From assembly GCA_018385395.1 (NCBI GenBank), contig JAHBAD010000154.1:1-39964 (forward strand): DNA of 39,964 bases, read 5' to 3'. Position numbers and translations under genes: made by a program. The notes beneath the pieces were generated by a model, which saw nothing but the letters and a program-made list of their open reading frames with translations, was not told the DNA's origin and ran no database searches. Position 1 is the first letter of the stretch. Each line of letters begins with the position of its first letter. This document shows, piece after piece, positions 15,567-22,409 of the stretch. Source of the stretch: Treponema sp. GTDB taxonomy: Bacteria; Spirochaetota; Spirochaetia; Treponematales; Treponemataceae.

Positions 15567-15639
15567 AGCCGTTTTCCGGACTTGAACCGAATACCTGCTC
15601 GTTACGAGGGAGCTGCTCTACCAGGTGAGCTAAAACGGC
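15567..15639 (-). tRNA. tRNA-Thr (anticodon CGU)
   Basis: Read on the minus strand: acceptor GCCGTTT pairs fully with AAACGGC, D-arm GCTC/GAGC with loop ACCTGGTA, anticodon loop CTCGTAA giving CGT (reads ACG, Thr), T-arm TTCGG/CCGGA with loop TTCAAGT, discriminator T. CCA is not encoded. The anticodon stem GCTCC/CGAGC has a C-C mismatch at 31-39 next to the loop. A promoter lies directly upstream. Confidence 0.88.
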
Positions 15640-15651
15640 AATAATAGTTTC

Positions 15652-15680
15652 AGTATATAGAAAAAACATGGATTTCGCAA
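15652..15680 (-). promoter_or_regulatory. Promoter of tRNA-Thr
   Basis: On the minus strand, -35 TTGCGA (15675-15680), a 17-bp spacer and -10 TATACT (15652-15657), ending 12 nt before the first tRNA base. Confidence 0.6.
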
Positions 15681-15695
15681 ATGGTGAGTTTTATG

Positions 15696-15701
15696 TATAA
15701 T
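15696..15701 (+). promoter_or_regulatory. Probable -10 box of the methyltransferase gene
   Basis: Perfect TATAAT preceded by TG, ending 6 nt before the ATG at 15708. There is no convincing -35 and no SD, so a leaderless transcript is predicted. It is divergent from, and close to, the tRNA-Thr promoter. Confidence 0.5.
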
Positions 15702-15707
15702 TGAAAT

Positions 15708-16799
15708 ATGTCACACGAACTTTTTGTGGGCGACAATCTTGAAGTAATGCAGCAGCATCTTGAAGACTGGCGCGGAAAAATCAATCTGATCTATACTGAT
15801 CCTCCATACAATACAGGAAATGTTTTTACATACAAAGATGATTTTTCACAGAAAGGAGACAGGCATTCAGTCTGGCTTTCATTTATGAAAGAACGCCTTG
15901 TTCTTGCCCGTGAACTTTTAAGCGAGGACGGCTGTATTTTTATTGCCATTGGTGACCATGAGCTTTACCGCCTTAAGCTTCTGTGCGATGAAGTTTTCGG
16001 AGAAGAAAACTTCATCAACAATTTTTTGTGGCTGCACGGCAAAGGGAAAAAAGACACCTGGAGCCGTACCCTTACAGAAAATAATTTATGCTTCGCAAAA
16101 AATAAAAATAAGCTTAAACCATTTACTGAGATTTTAGAAACTTCCTGGGCTACGGTAAATGCCGATAATGATCCTCGTGGTCCATGGTTCAGCGGCAGCA
16201 TTTCTTTTTCAGAAAAACGTTCAAGTCCGAAACATAAAAATTTTTTTACTGTAACTTCTCCAGGTGGCATTGTCTGGGAACGGCAGTGGCAGTGTACAAA
16301 AGAAGAAATGGACGAGCTTCTTTCTGACAACAGAATTTATTTTGGTCCTGCACCTGAATATAAAAATGTTCCCCGGGAAAAAATTTTTAACGGCAAAAAA
16401 GAAAAGATCATTCCAAAGAATATTGTTGAAAATGTAGGCTCCACCCGGGATGCTCAGAATCATCTTGATGAAATTCTTGGAGTGAAGGGTGCTTTTGATA
16501 ACCCGAAGCCTGTAGGTCTTGTAGAGCATTTTATAAAAATTGCCTGCATGAAAAATGACATTACGGTTATGGATTTTTTTGCAGGAAGCGGAACTACTGC
16601 AGAAGCGGTTGAAAACCTAAATAAGGCTGACGGCGGAAAACGTCACTGTATTCTTATTCAAGAAGATGAAAAAACTTTTGATGTTGTTGAAGGTAAAAAA
16701 ATACCCCGCAAAGGCTGTGAAAAAGCATTCAATGCGGGGTTTGAAAGTATTTCAGAAATTACGAAAAAACGGCTTTCTGTTTTAAGTTCATTAATGTGA
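15708..16799 (+). CDS. Orphan DNA N6-adenine methyltransferase, beta class
   Basis: Transfers a methyl group from S-adenosylmethionine to adenine N6 (or cytosine N4) in DNA. The catalytic motif DPPY is at residues 31-34 (TDPPYNTGN) and the SAM-binding motif FAGSG at about 291-295 (MDFFAGSGTTAEA), which is the beta-class order also found in type III Mod subunits. At 363 aa it is shorter than typical Mod proteins. The central part (about 100-260) would hold target recognition. No restriction nuclease or specificity gene is adjacent, so it is probably a solitary methyltransferase. It sits next to tRNA-Thr and its duplicated end, a context that suggests acquisition. Its stop overlaps the convergent acyl-CoA synthetase by 9 bp. 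Confidence 0.88.
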   Translation: MSHELFVGDNLEVMQQHLEDWRGKINLIYTDPPYNTGNVFTYKDDFSQKGDRHSVWLSFMKERLVLARELLSEDGCIFIAIGDHELYRLKLLCDEVFGEENFINNFLWLHGKGKKDTWSRTLTENNLCFAKNKNKLKPFTEILETSWATVNADNDPRGPWFSGSISFSEKRSSPKHKNFFTVTSPGGIVWERQWQCTKEEMDELLSDNRIYFGPAPEYKNVPREKIFNGKKEKIIPKNIVENVGSTRDAQNHLDEILGVKGAFDNPKPVGLVEHFIKIACMKNDITVMDFFAGSGTTAEAVENLNKADGGKRHCILIQEDEKTFDVVEGKKIPRKGCEKAFNAGFESISEITKKRLSVLSSLM

Positions 16800-18800
16800 G
16801 GAAATAAAATCCTGCAGAACTTCCTGGAATCTTTCAGGGAGCATTTCCTGAAGTTTTTCAGGCATTATTTTTTTCTGTTTTCTAGTTTCTTTATTAAACA
16901 TTGCAGTAATCTGATGTTTGTAGTTGTTCAGAACTTTATAACGGATAAGTCCACCTTTTGCAGAGAATTCTTCTTCAGGGTGAAGGAATTTTTCCATCAT
17001 AAAGAAAGTACTTACACGTTCGCAATTCTTGAATCCATTTTTGGAAGAAATCAGGCGTTCAATTTCTCGTGTAATAAGTTCCTGTGCAAATCCTGAATTC
17101 ATAAGTTTTTGTGGTGAAGAGAATTTCTGGCCGTCGCCTTCGGCGGCTTTTTCCAGTTCTTCAAGGTTTGGAATAATGATTGCACCAAGAGTGTTTTCAT
17201 CCTGGCCGCAGACAACTGCCTGTGCGATGTAAGGAGATTCAACAAGTTTTCCTTCGATTGGGAACGGCTCAACGTTTTCCCCTGAACGGAGAACGATTGT
17301 ATCTTTTGAACGTCCTTTAATCGCAAGCTCACCGTTGAAAGTTGAAACGGCAATGTCGCCTGTGTTGAGCCAGCCGTCTTCAGAAAGAATTTCTTTTGTA
17401 AGGTCAGGGCGGTTGTAATATCCTTTCATTACGTTTTCACCCTTTACATAAAGAACACCTTTTTCGCCAGGCTTTGCAGGAGTTCCGTCCATTTTGATAA
17501 TCTTGGTGTCATTGTAGTACAAAGGTTTTCCGATTGTTCCAAGGACCGGAGCAAAACGATCGCGGATTGAAACGATAGGTGCTGTTTCTGTCATACCGTA
17601 ACCTTCAACAACCTGAATGCCCACAGCGTTGAAAAATTTGTCCAGTTTTGGAGGACATCCGCCGCCACCGGAAATACCACAGATAAATCTTCCGCCAAGC
17701 ATATCTTTGATTTTTGAGAAGAAAAGTTTTTCGCCTAAAACTCTGAGAGGGTAGAGTATGCCGTATGGAATATAGAGAAGCTTACTCATGCCGTGTTCAA
17801 AACTGTGGCGTTCTTTGTAGTATCTGTTTAATCCGTGGATTCTGTTTTTCATTGCAAGGGAGCTTGAAGAAGCGCCTGCAAGAATCTGGAAAAGAACCCA
17901 TGATATACTTGATTGTGATTTGATCTTTTTTGAAATTGCCTGGTACAAAGAATCCCAGACCCGTGGAACACAAGGCATAAACTGTGGGCGTACCTTCATA
18001 AAATCTGACATAAGAACTGAAGAGATGGGTTTTGAGTAACACATGGTTCCTGCAAAGAAGATGATGTAATATTCAAGTTCCCGTTCGTAAACGTGCCAGA
18101 TTGGAAGAATACAGATTGAGCGCTGTGCTTTGTGGAAGCCTAAAGTTGATGCGATGCCTTCAAGCTGGCACAGAAAGTTTTTGTGTGTAAGCATAACGCC
18201 TTTAGGTGTACCTGTTGTTCCGGAAGTGAAGATGATTGTTGCTATGTCTTCAGTTTTTCCTTTCCAGACTTCTTTTTCAATTTTTTCTGGATGGTTTTTT
18301 CGCCATTCTACACCGGCTTTAAGAATGTCCTGATAATGGAAAAGTTTCCTTCCTTTGAGGTCAAAGCGGTCCAGGGCTTTGTTCTGGGAATCTATAAGGA
18401 TGATGTTCTGGAGAGTCGGAATGTCATCAATACATTCACAAAGTTTTCCAAGAACGTAAGGGTTTTCAATGGAAACTGTCTTACATTCAGTAAAGCTTAA
18501 AATATAGCGCAGTTCATTTACTGTAACATCGCTTCCGCGGGGAATATCTGCACAACCGATAACCATTGAACCAAGTGAAACAACCTGCCATTCCTGGCGG
18601 TTGTCTGCTATGTGGCCGATGTGTTCGCCGCGTTTTGTTCCCAATGTGAGAAGTCCTGCTGCGAAATCAAACATCTGGCTTGTCAGTTCTTTGTATGTTG
18701 TAGGCTGGAATGTTCCTGTTGAATCTTTTGTAAGCTGAGCATTAATTTCAGGGAAATTTAATCCCTGATGGTAAAGTAATTCCGGAAGTGTATTGATCAT
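16791..18800 (-). CDS. fadD: Long-chain fatty acid--CoA ligase (AMP-forming)
   Basis: Activates a carboxylic acid, probably a long-chain fatty acid, to acyl-CoA through an acyl-adenylate. The 669-aa length fits the long-chain subgroup. Motifs in order are TIIFTSGTTGTPKGVMLTH (P-loop-like A3), CILPIWHVYER, VEGYGMTETAPIVS (A5), DGWLNTGDIA (A7) and IKGRSKDTIVLRSGENVEP (A8 hinge). The C-terminal ~60 residues are basic and may contact the membrane. The gene symbol is a family-level guess. The ATG has no SD; a consensus promoter with a palindrome in its spacer ends 8 nt upstream. The 3' end overlaps the convergent methyltransferase gene by 9 bp. Confidence 0.92.
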   Translation of the reverse strand: MINTLPELLYHQGLNFPEINAQLTKDSTGTFQPTTYKELTSQMFDFAAGLLTLGTKRGEHIGHIADNRQEWQVVSLGSMVIGCADIPRGSDVTVNELRYILSFTECKTVSIENPYVLGKLCECIDDIPTLQNIILIDSQNKALDRFDLKGRKLFHYQDILKAGVEWRKNHPEKIEKEVWKGKTEDIATIIFTSGTTGTPKGVMLTHKNFLCQLEGIASTLGFHKAQRSICILPIWHVYERELEYYIIFFAGTMCYSKPISSVLMSDFMKVRPQFMPCVPRVWDSLYQAISKKIKSQSSISWVLFQILAGASSSSLAMKNRIHGLNRYYKERHSFEHGMSKLLYIPYGILYPLRVLGEKLFFSKIKDMLGGRFICGISGGGGCPPKLDKFFNAVGIQVVEGYGMTETAPIVSIRDRFAPVLGTIGKPLYYNDTKIIKMDGTPAKPGEKGVLYVKGENVMKGYYNRPDLTKEILSEDGWLNTGDIAVSTFNGELAIKGRSKDTIVLRSGENVEPFPIEGKLVESPYIAQAVVCGQDENTLGAIIIPNLEELEKAAEGDGQKFSSPQKLMNSGFAQELITREIERLISSKNGFKNCERVSTFFMMEKFLHPEEEFSAKGGLIRYKVLNNYKHQITAMFNKETRKQKKIMPEKLQEMLPERFQEVLQDFISSH

Positions 18801-18808
18801 AATATTAC

Positions 18809-18837
18809 AGTTTATTCATAATGACATTATTTGTCAA
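18809..18837 (-). promoter_or_regulatory. Promoter and palindromic operator candidate of the acyl-CoA synthetase
   Basis: On the minus strand, perfect -35 TTGACA (18832-18837), a 17-bp spacer and -10 TAAACT (18809-18814), 8 nt before the ATG. A perfect odd palindrome ATAATGACATTAT (18818-18830) fills most of the spacer, and a second TTGACA lies directly upstream (18840-18845). A repressor bound there would block the polymerase; which one is unknown. Confidence 0.6.
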
Positions 18838-18891
18838 TTTGTCAAAATAAATTAGATGATTAAAATCATATTATAAATCAGTTAAAAAAAT

Positions 18892-18924
18892 AACCCGTTT
18901 CAGTGAATTACACCAAAACGGGTT
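18892..18924 (-). terminator. Rho-independent terminator after fba
   Basis: Stem AACCCGTTT / AAACGGGTT (18892-18900 with 18916-18924). On the minus strand it is followed by ATTTTTTT (18884-18891), so it ends the fba transcript and insulates the acyl-CoA synthetase promoter. Confidence 0.85.
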
Positions 18925-18935
18925 TCTTTCTTCTT

Positions 18936-18974
18936 TAAAAAATTGTCAATTATCCATTGTCAATTTTCAATTCT
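18936..18974. repeat. A/T-rich ATTGTCAATT repeat downstream of fba
   Basis: Three variants of a ~10-nt unit, ATTGTCAATT, ATTGTCAATT and TTTCAATTCT, separated by ATCC. It resembles the AATTCAC-type repeats elsewhere in the window (same size class and composition, different core). It lies between the fba stop and its terminator. Confidence 0.5.
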
Positions 18975-18975
18975 A

Positions 18976-19998
18976 TTACAGTGTGTTAGAAGAACCAAGA
19001 ACGTCACGACATTTGTGTGCATACATTGCTTTAGCAGCATCGCGTGCAGCTGTCAGGTACTGACGTGGGTCGAATGCATCCGGGTTTTCAGCAAGGAATT
19101 TGCGAACAGCTGCTGTCATAGCAAGACGTCCGTCAGAGTCGATGTTGATTTTGCAAACTGCTGATTTAGCAGCTTTGCGGAGCTGTTCTTCTGGGATACC
19201 TACAGAGTTAGGGATTTTTCCGCCGTACTGTTCGATTGTTTTAACATCGTCTACAGAAACTGAAGAAGATCCATGGAGAACGATAGGGAATCCTGGGAGT
19301 TCTTTTTCGATAGCTTCAAGAACATCGAATGCCAGTGGAGGTGGAATAAGAACACCGTCTACGAGCTTACACTGTTCTGGTGTGAACTTACAGCGACCGT
19401 GTGATGTACCGATAGAAATTGCCAGTGAATCACAACCTGTTTTTGTAACGAAGTCTACAACTTCTTCTGGTTTTGTGTATTTTGATTCTTCTGCAGCTAC
19501 TTCGTCTTCAACACCACCGAGAACACCAAGTTCAGCTTCTACAGTTACATCGTGTTTGTGAGCGTAGTTAACTACTTTTTTTGTAAGTTTTACGTTTTCT
19601 TCGTAAGAAAGTGCTGAACCGTCGATCATAACTGATGAGAAACCAGAATCGATACAGTCTTTAGCAACTTCGAAGTTTGGACCGTGGTCCAGGTGAAGAA
19701 CTATAGGAATTGCCTTGTATTTTTTTCCTGTTTTTTCTGACATTTCTTTTGCCAGTTCTTTTGCGTATTCTACAGCACCGCGAGCCATGTTGCGCAGGAT
19801 GTATTTGTTTGCGTAAGCACGGGCACCTTTAGAAACCTGAAGGATAACAGGTGACTGTTCTTCAGTACAAGCCTGAATAATAGCCTGCATCTGTTCCATA
19901 TTGTTGAAGTTGAATGCAGGGATTGCATATCCACCTTTCATAGCTTTAGCAAACATTTTTTTTGTGTTTACCAGACCGAGATCTTTGTAAGATACCAT
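18976..19998 (-). CDS. fba: Class II fructose-bisphosphate aldolase
   Basis: Zinc-dependent reversible cleavage of fructose 1,6-bisphosphate into dihydroxyacetone phosphate and glyceraldehyde 3-phosphate in glycolysis. The 340-aa product shows AIPAFNFNNMEQMQAI at the N-terminus, VLHLDHGPNFE with catalytic Asp and a zinc His, SVMIDGSALSYEENV, ISIGTSHGRCKF and IVLHGSSSV with the other two zinc His residues. The length and the C-terminal CRDVLGSSNTL fit the class IIB-like spirochaete enzymes. A GAGG lies 7 nt before the ATG, and a good promoter and terminator bracket the gene, so it is monocistronic. Confidence 0.95.
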   Translation of the reverse strand: MVSYKDLGLVNTKKMFAKAMKGGYAIPAFNFNNMEQMQAIIQACTEEQSPVILQVSKGARAYANKYILRNMARGAVEYAKELAKEMSEKTGKKYKAIPIVLHLDHGPNFEVAKDCIDSGFSSVMIDGSALSYEENVKLTKKVVNYAHKHDVTVEAELGVLGGVEDEVAAEESKYTKPEEVVDFVTKTGCDSLAISIGTSHGRCKFTPEQCKLVDGVLIPPPLAFDVLEAIEKELPGFPIVLHGSSSVSVDDVKTIEQYGGKIPNSVGIPEEQLRKAAKSAVCKINIDSDGRLAMTAAVRKFLAENPDAFDPRQYLTAARDAAKAMYAHKCRDVLGSSNTL

Positions 19999-20049
19999 GG
20001 GAATACCTCTTGAAAATTCATTTCCTTAATAAAAGGATTAATTAACCGT

Positions 20050-20078
20050 ATTTTATGTTAAATGGGGGAGATGTTCAA
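20050..20078 (-). promoter_or_regulatory. Sigma-70 promoter of fba
   Basis: On the minus strand, -35 TTGAAC (20073-20078), a 17-bp spacer and -10 TAAAAT (20050-20055). This leaves a ~45-nt leader with a normal SD. Confidence 0.65.
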
Positions 20079-20101
20079 TATAGAGAAATTATAGAAATTC
20101 C

Positions 20102-20131
20102 TTGCTTTATCTTCAAATACAGGTGTAAAAT
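20102..20131 (+). promoter_or_regulatory. Sigma-70 promoter of the Trp-rich membrane protein gene
   Basis: -35 TTGCTT (20102-20107), an 18-bp spacer and -10 TAAAAT (20126-20131). The leader is about 40 nt, with AAAGGAG ahead of the ATG. Confidence 0.5.
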
Positions 20132-20177
20132 CATAGGCAGACTATCACACACACAAAAATAGTCAAAGGAGTATTTT

Positions 20178-21227
20178 ATGTTATTCTCAGTTTATGGCGA
20201 TGCAGCCATCTATCAGATTATTGGCTGGGTTATCGTATTTGTTGGCCTCGTTCTTGCCAATGAAATCTCACGCAGAACAAAAGCCGGTGGAATCGCTGCT
20301 TTCGTAGTGCTTCCTCTTGGTCTTACAGTTTATTTTATTGCAGTTACTGTCGGAGCAAAAATGGGTGCAGAATGGGCTCTTAATAATCCTACCTATCTGT
20401 ACATGAACAGCTGGTTCCATTATGCAAAACTTTATGCAGCTACAATTGGTTGTATCGGTTTTATGGTTCTCAAATACAAATGGGGAAAACTTGGCAATGC
20501 CAACTGGTTTAAATGTTTCCCATTCCTTATCGTTGCAATCAACATTCTTATTGCAGTTGCTTCTGACTTTGAATCTGCAATTAAAGGTTCTATTGCTCTT
20601 TCAGAAACTGGTGCCCGCTGGTGGAAATCATCAGAAGGAGTATGGCTTTATGGTGGCTGGTGGAACTGGGCAAACGGTATTGCAGGTCTTATCAATATTA
20701 TGTGTATGACAGGATGGTGGGGAATCTACTCATCTAAAAAGAAGAATCAGGATATGCTGTGGCCTGATATGACAATCTGGTTCATCGTTTCTTATGACAT
20801 CTGGAATTTCACATATACATATCTGAACCTGCCAACTCATACATGGTACTGTGGTTTTGCTCTTCTTCTTGCTCCAACTTTTGCTGCAGCTTTCTGGAAC
20901 AAAGGCGGATGGATCCAGAACCGTGCAAACACACTGGCTCTCTGGTGTATGTTCGCTCAGGTATTCCCACTTTTCCAGGATCGCGGTGTATTCCATGTAG
21001 ATCCTGTTCTTTATGCTGGTGTCGAAGGTGCTGCAACAGCTGCTACTGCTCCAACTGCCGTTGATCCTCATATGCAGGGTGTAATGGCTGTTATTGCCGT
21101 ATTTGCAAACGTAATTGCACTGGCAGTAATTATTAAACGTTCTGTTGCACAGGGTAAAAATCCTTATACAAATGAAATCTTCGTTGGAACAAAAGACTAC
21201 GAAGAAGCTATGGCACGTGCTGAATAG
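20178..21227 (+). CDS. Polytopic Trp-rich membrane protein, function unknown
   Basis: 349 aa with about nine hydrophobic segments and no signal peptide cleavage site. Tryptophan is unusually frequent (ARWWKSSEGVWLYGGWWNWA, TGWWGIYSS, DIWNFTYTYLNLPTHTWYCG). From memory it may correspond to the DUF5692 family, which I cannot check. The C-terminus is cytoplasmic-looking and acidic (KDYEEAMARAE). AAAGGAG stands 7 nt before the ATG. It has its own promoter and terminator, and the flagellar operon starts 174 bp further on, so it is probably an independent unit. No catalytic motif is recognised; a carrier or sensor role would be a guess. Confidence 0.85.
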   Translation: MLFSVYGDAAIYQIIGWVIVFVGLVLANEISRRTKAGGIAAFVVLPLGLTVYFIAVTVGAKMGAEWALNNPTYLYMNSWFHYAKLYAATIGCIGFMVLKYKWGKLGNANWFKCFPFLIVAINILIAVASDFESAIKGSIALSETGARWWKSSEGVWLYGGWWNWANGIAGLINIMCMTGWWGIYSSKKKNQDMLWPDMTIWFIVSYDIWNFTYTYLNLPTHTWYCGFALLLAPTFAAAFWNKGGWIQNRANTLALWCMFAQVFPLFQDRGVFHVDPVLYAGVEGAATAATAPTAVDPHMQGVMAVIAVFANVIALAVIIKRSVAQGKNPYTNEIFVGTKDYEEAMARAE

Positions 21228-21257
21228 CCTAAATATAGAAGAAAACTGATTTTTGAA

Positions 21258-21292
21258 GGTCCTGCAGAATAACCCTGCAGGATCTTTTTTTT
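21258..21292 (+). terminator. Rho-independent terminator
   Basis: GGTCCTGCAG pairs with CTGCAGGATC (21258-21267 with 21275-21284, one G-T pair), 7-nt loop, followed by T8. It separates the membrane protein gene from the flagellar operon. Confidence 0.9.
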
Positions 21293-21300
21293 ATTTTTTC

Positions 21301-21327
21301 TAAACTTTTCTTATATTATGCCGATTT
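21301..21327 (+). promoter_or_regulatory. Sigma-28 (FliA) type promoter of the flagellar operon
   Basis: TAAACTTT (21301-21308), exactly 11 bp, then GCCGATTT (21320-21327). The sigma-28 consensus is TAAAGTTT-N11-GCCGATAA, so 13 of 16 positions match with ideal spacing. The start codon of flbD is about 75 nt downstream. Confidence 0.7.
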
Positions 21328-21401
21328 TTGAAATGACGCCGAGTATAAGATTCATATAGAAAATAATACTTGACGGAATTTAGTTAGTTTGGGAAAATTA
21401 T

Positions 21402-21602
21402 ATGATTGATGTGATTCGTTTGGATGGGGAAAAATACTGGGTGAATCCGCACATGATAGAAAGTATGGACTCTCTGCCTGATACAACATTAACAATGTTA
21501 TCAGGAAAAAAACTCATCGTTAAGAATTCTCCTCAGGAAATAATTGATAAAATAATTGCTTACCGCCGTAAGGTTGGTATTGAAGCGCAAGAGGTTTTAT
21601 AA
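21402..21602 (+). CDS. flbD: FlbD/SwrD-family flagellar protein
   Basis: A 66-aa soluble protein of the FlbD family (MIDVIRLDGEKYWVNPHMIESM, then PDTTLTMLSGKKLIV, then SPQEIIDKIIAYRR). In Bacillus the homologue SwrD raises the torque of flagellar motors, and here the gene stops directly before motA with no spacer, which supports a motor-related role. The length matches the family. Upstream TTGGGA is only a weak SD. It is the first gene of the long flagellar operon, whereas in other treponemes flgE normally precedes it. Confidence 0.88.
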   Translation: MIDVIRLDGEKYWVNPHMIESMDSLPDTTLTMLSGKKLIVKNSPQEIIDKIIAYRRKVGIEAQEVL

Positions 21603-22385
21603 ATGGATATAGCAACAATAATTGGTATCGTCGGTGGTGCCGCCATGATCGTCATGTCGGTTATGACTTCCGGTGGTTCTCTTGGAGGAATTCTCGATAT
21701 TCCTTCTGCAGCCATGACAATCGGTGGTTCTTACTTTGCTATCTGGATTGCCGCTCCTATGAAAAAGTGTCTCGGACTTTTCAAAGTTATGGGAAAGGCA
21801 TTCAAAGTTCCTGACTTCGGTGAAAAAAATATTGTAGTTAATATGCAGGCGCTTTCAGAAAAAGCCCGTCGTGAAGGTATTCTTGCACTTGAAGACGGCC
21901 TTGATGATCTGGAAGATCCTTTTATGAAAATGGGACTTCGTCTTGTTGTCGATGGTACTGACGGAAATATTATCCGTGCAGTTATGGAAAACGAAATGAA
22001 CCAGTGTGAAGCACGTCATATGTCATGGATCAATATTGTTAACCAGTGGGCTGGTTTTGCTCCTGGTTTTGGTATGATGGGTACCGTTGTAGGTCTTATT
22101 GGTATGTTGAACAACCTTGAAGATAAGTCATCCCTCGGTCCTAACATGGCCGTTGCCCTTATTACAACACTTTACGGTTCTATGATGGCCAACTGGCTTA
22201 TCACACCGTTCTCTCAGAAACTTCTGGACCAGAACGCTCAGGAAATGCGTTCTAAAGAAATGGTTATTGAAGGCGTTCTTGCTATTCAGGCTGGCGAAAA
22301 CCCACGCATTATGGCACAGAAACTTCTTACATATCTTGATCCTGTTACAAGAAAAGCTATCGAAGCTGACGTACTGAAAGACTAA
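21603..22385 (+). CDS. motA: Flagellar motor stator protein MotA
   Basis: Inner-membrane ion-channel subunit that, with MotB, drives flagellar rotation. 260 aa with four membrane segments: two near the N-terminus (MDIATIIGIVGGAAMIVMSV and a second at about 30-50) and two around 150-205 including the conserved WAGFAPGFGMMGTVVGLIGM with the channel Pro. The cytoplasmic loop between them has the charged torque-generating region. The ATG follows the flbD stop directly and motB follows after 24 bp with its own SD. Confidence 0.96.
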   Translation: MDIATIIGIVGGAAMIVMSVMTSGGSLGGILDIPSAAMTIGGSYFAIWIAAPMKKCLGLFKVMGKAFKVPDFGEKNIVVNMQALSEKARREGILALEDGLDDLEDPFMKMGLRLVVDGTDGNIIRAVMENEMNQCEARHMSWINIVNQWAGFAPGFGMMGTVVGLIGMLNNLEDKSSLGPNMAVALITTLYGSMMANWLITPFSQKLLDQNAQEMRSKEMVIEGVLAIQAGENPRIMAQKLLTYLDPVTRKAIEADVLKD

Positions 22386-22409
22386 GATTTAAGGATTTGA
22401 GGAATATAA

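Noticed and set aside
15457-15669. A 70-codon minus-strand reading frame across the tRNA region
   Set aside because: It is the tRNA-Thr gene read as protein (QVFGSSPENG-type translation), not a coding gene.
21328-21349. TTGAAA and TATAAG before flbD
   Set aside because: The spacing is only 10 bp, too short for a sigma-70 promoter.
21370-21398. TTGACG-N17-GAAAAT upstream of flbD as a sigma-70 promoter
   Set aside because: The -10 is poor and its start site would fall inside flbD; the sigma-28 box further upstream fits better. Not fully excluded.
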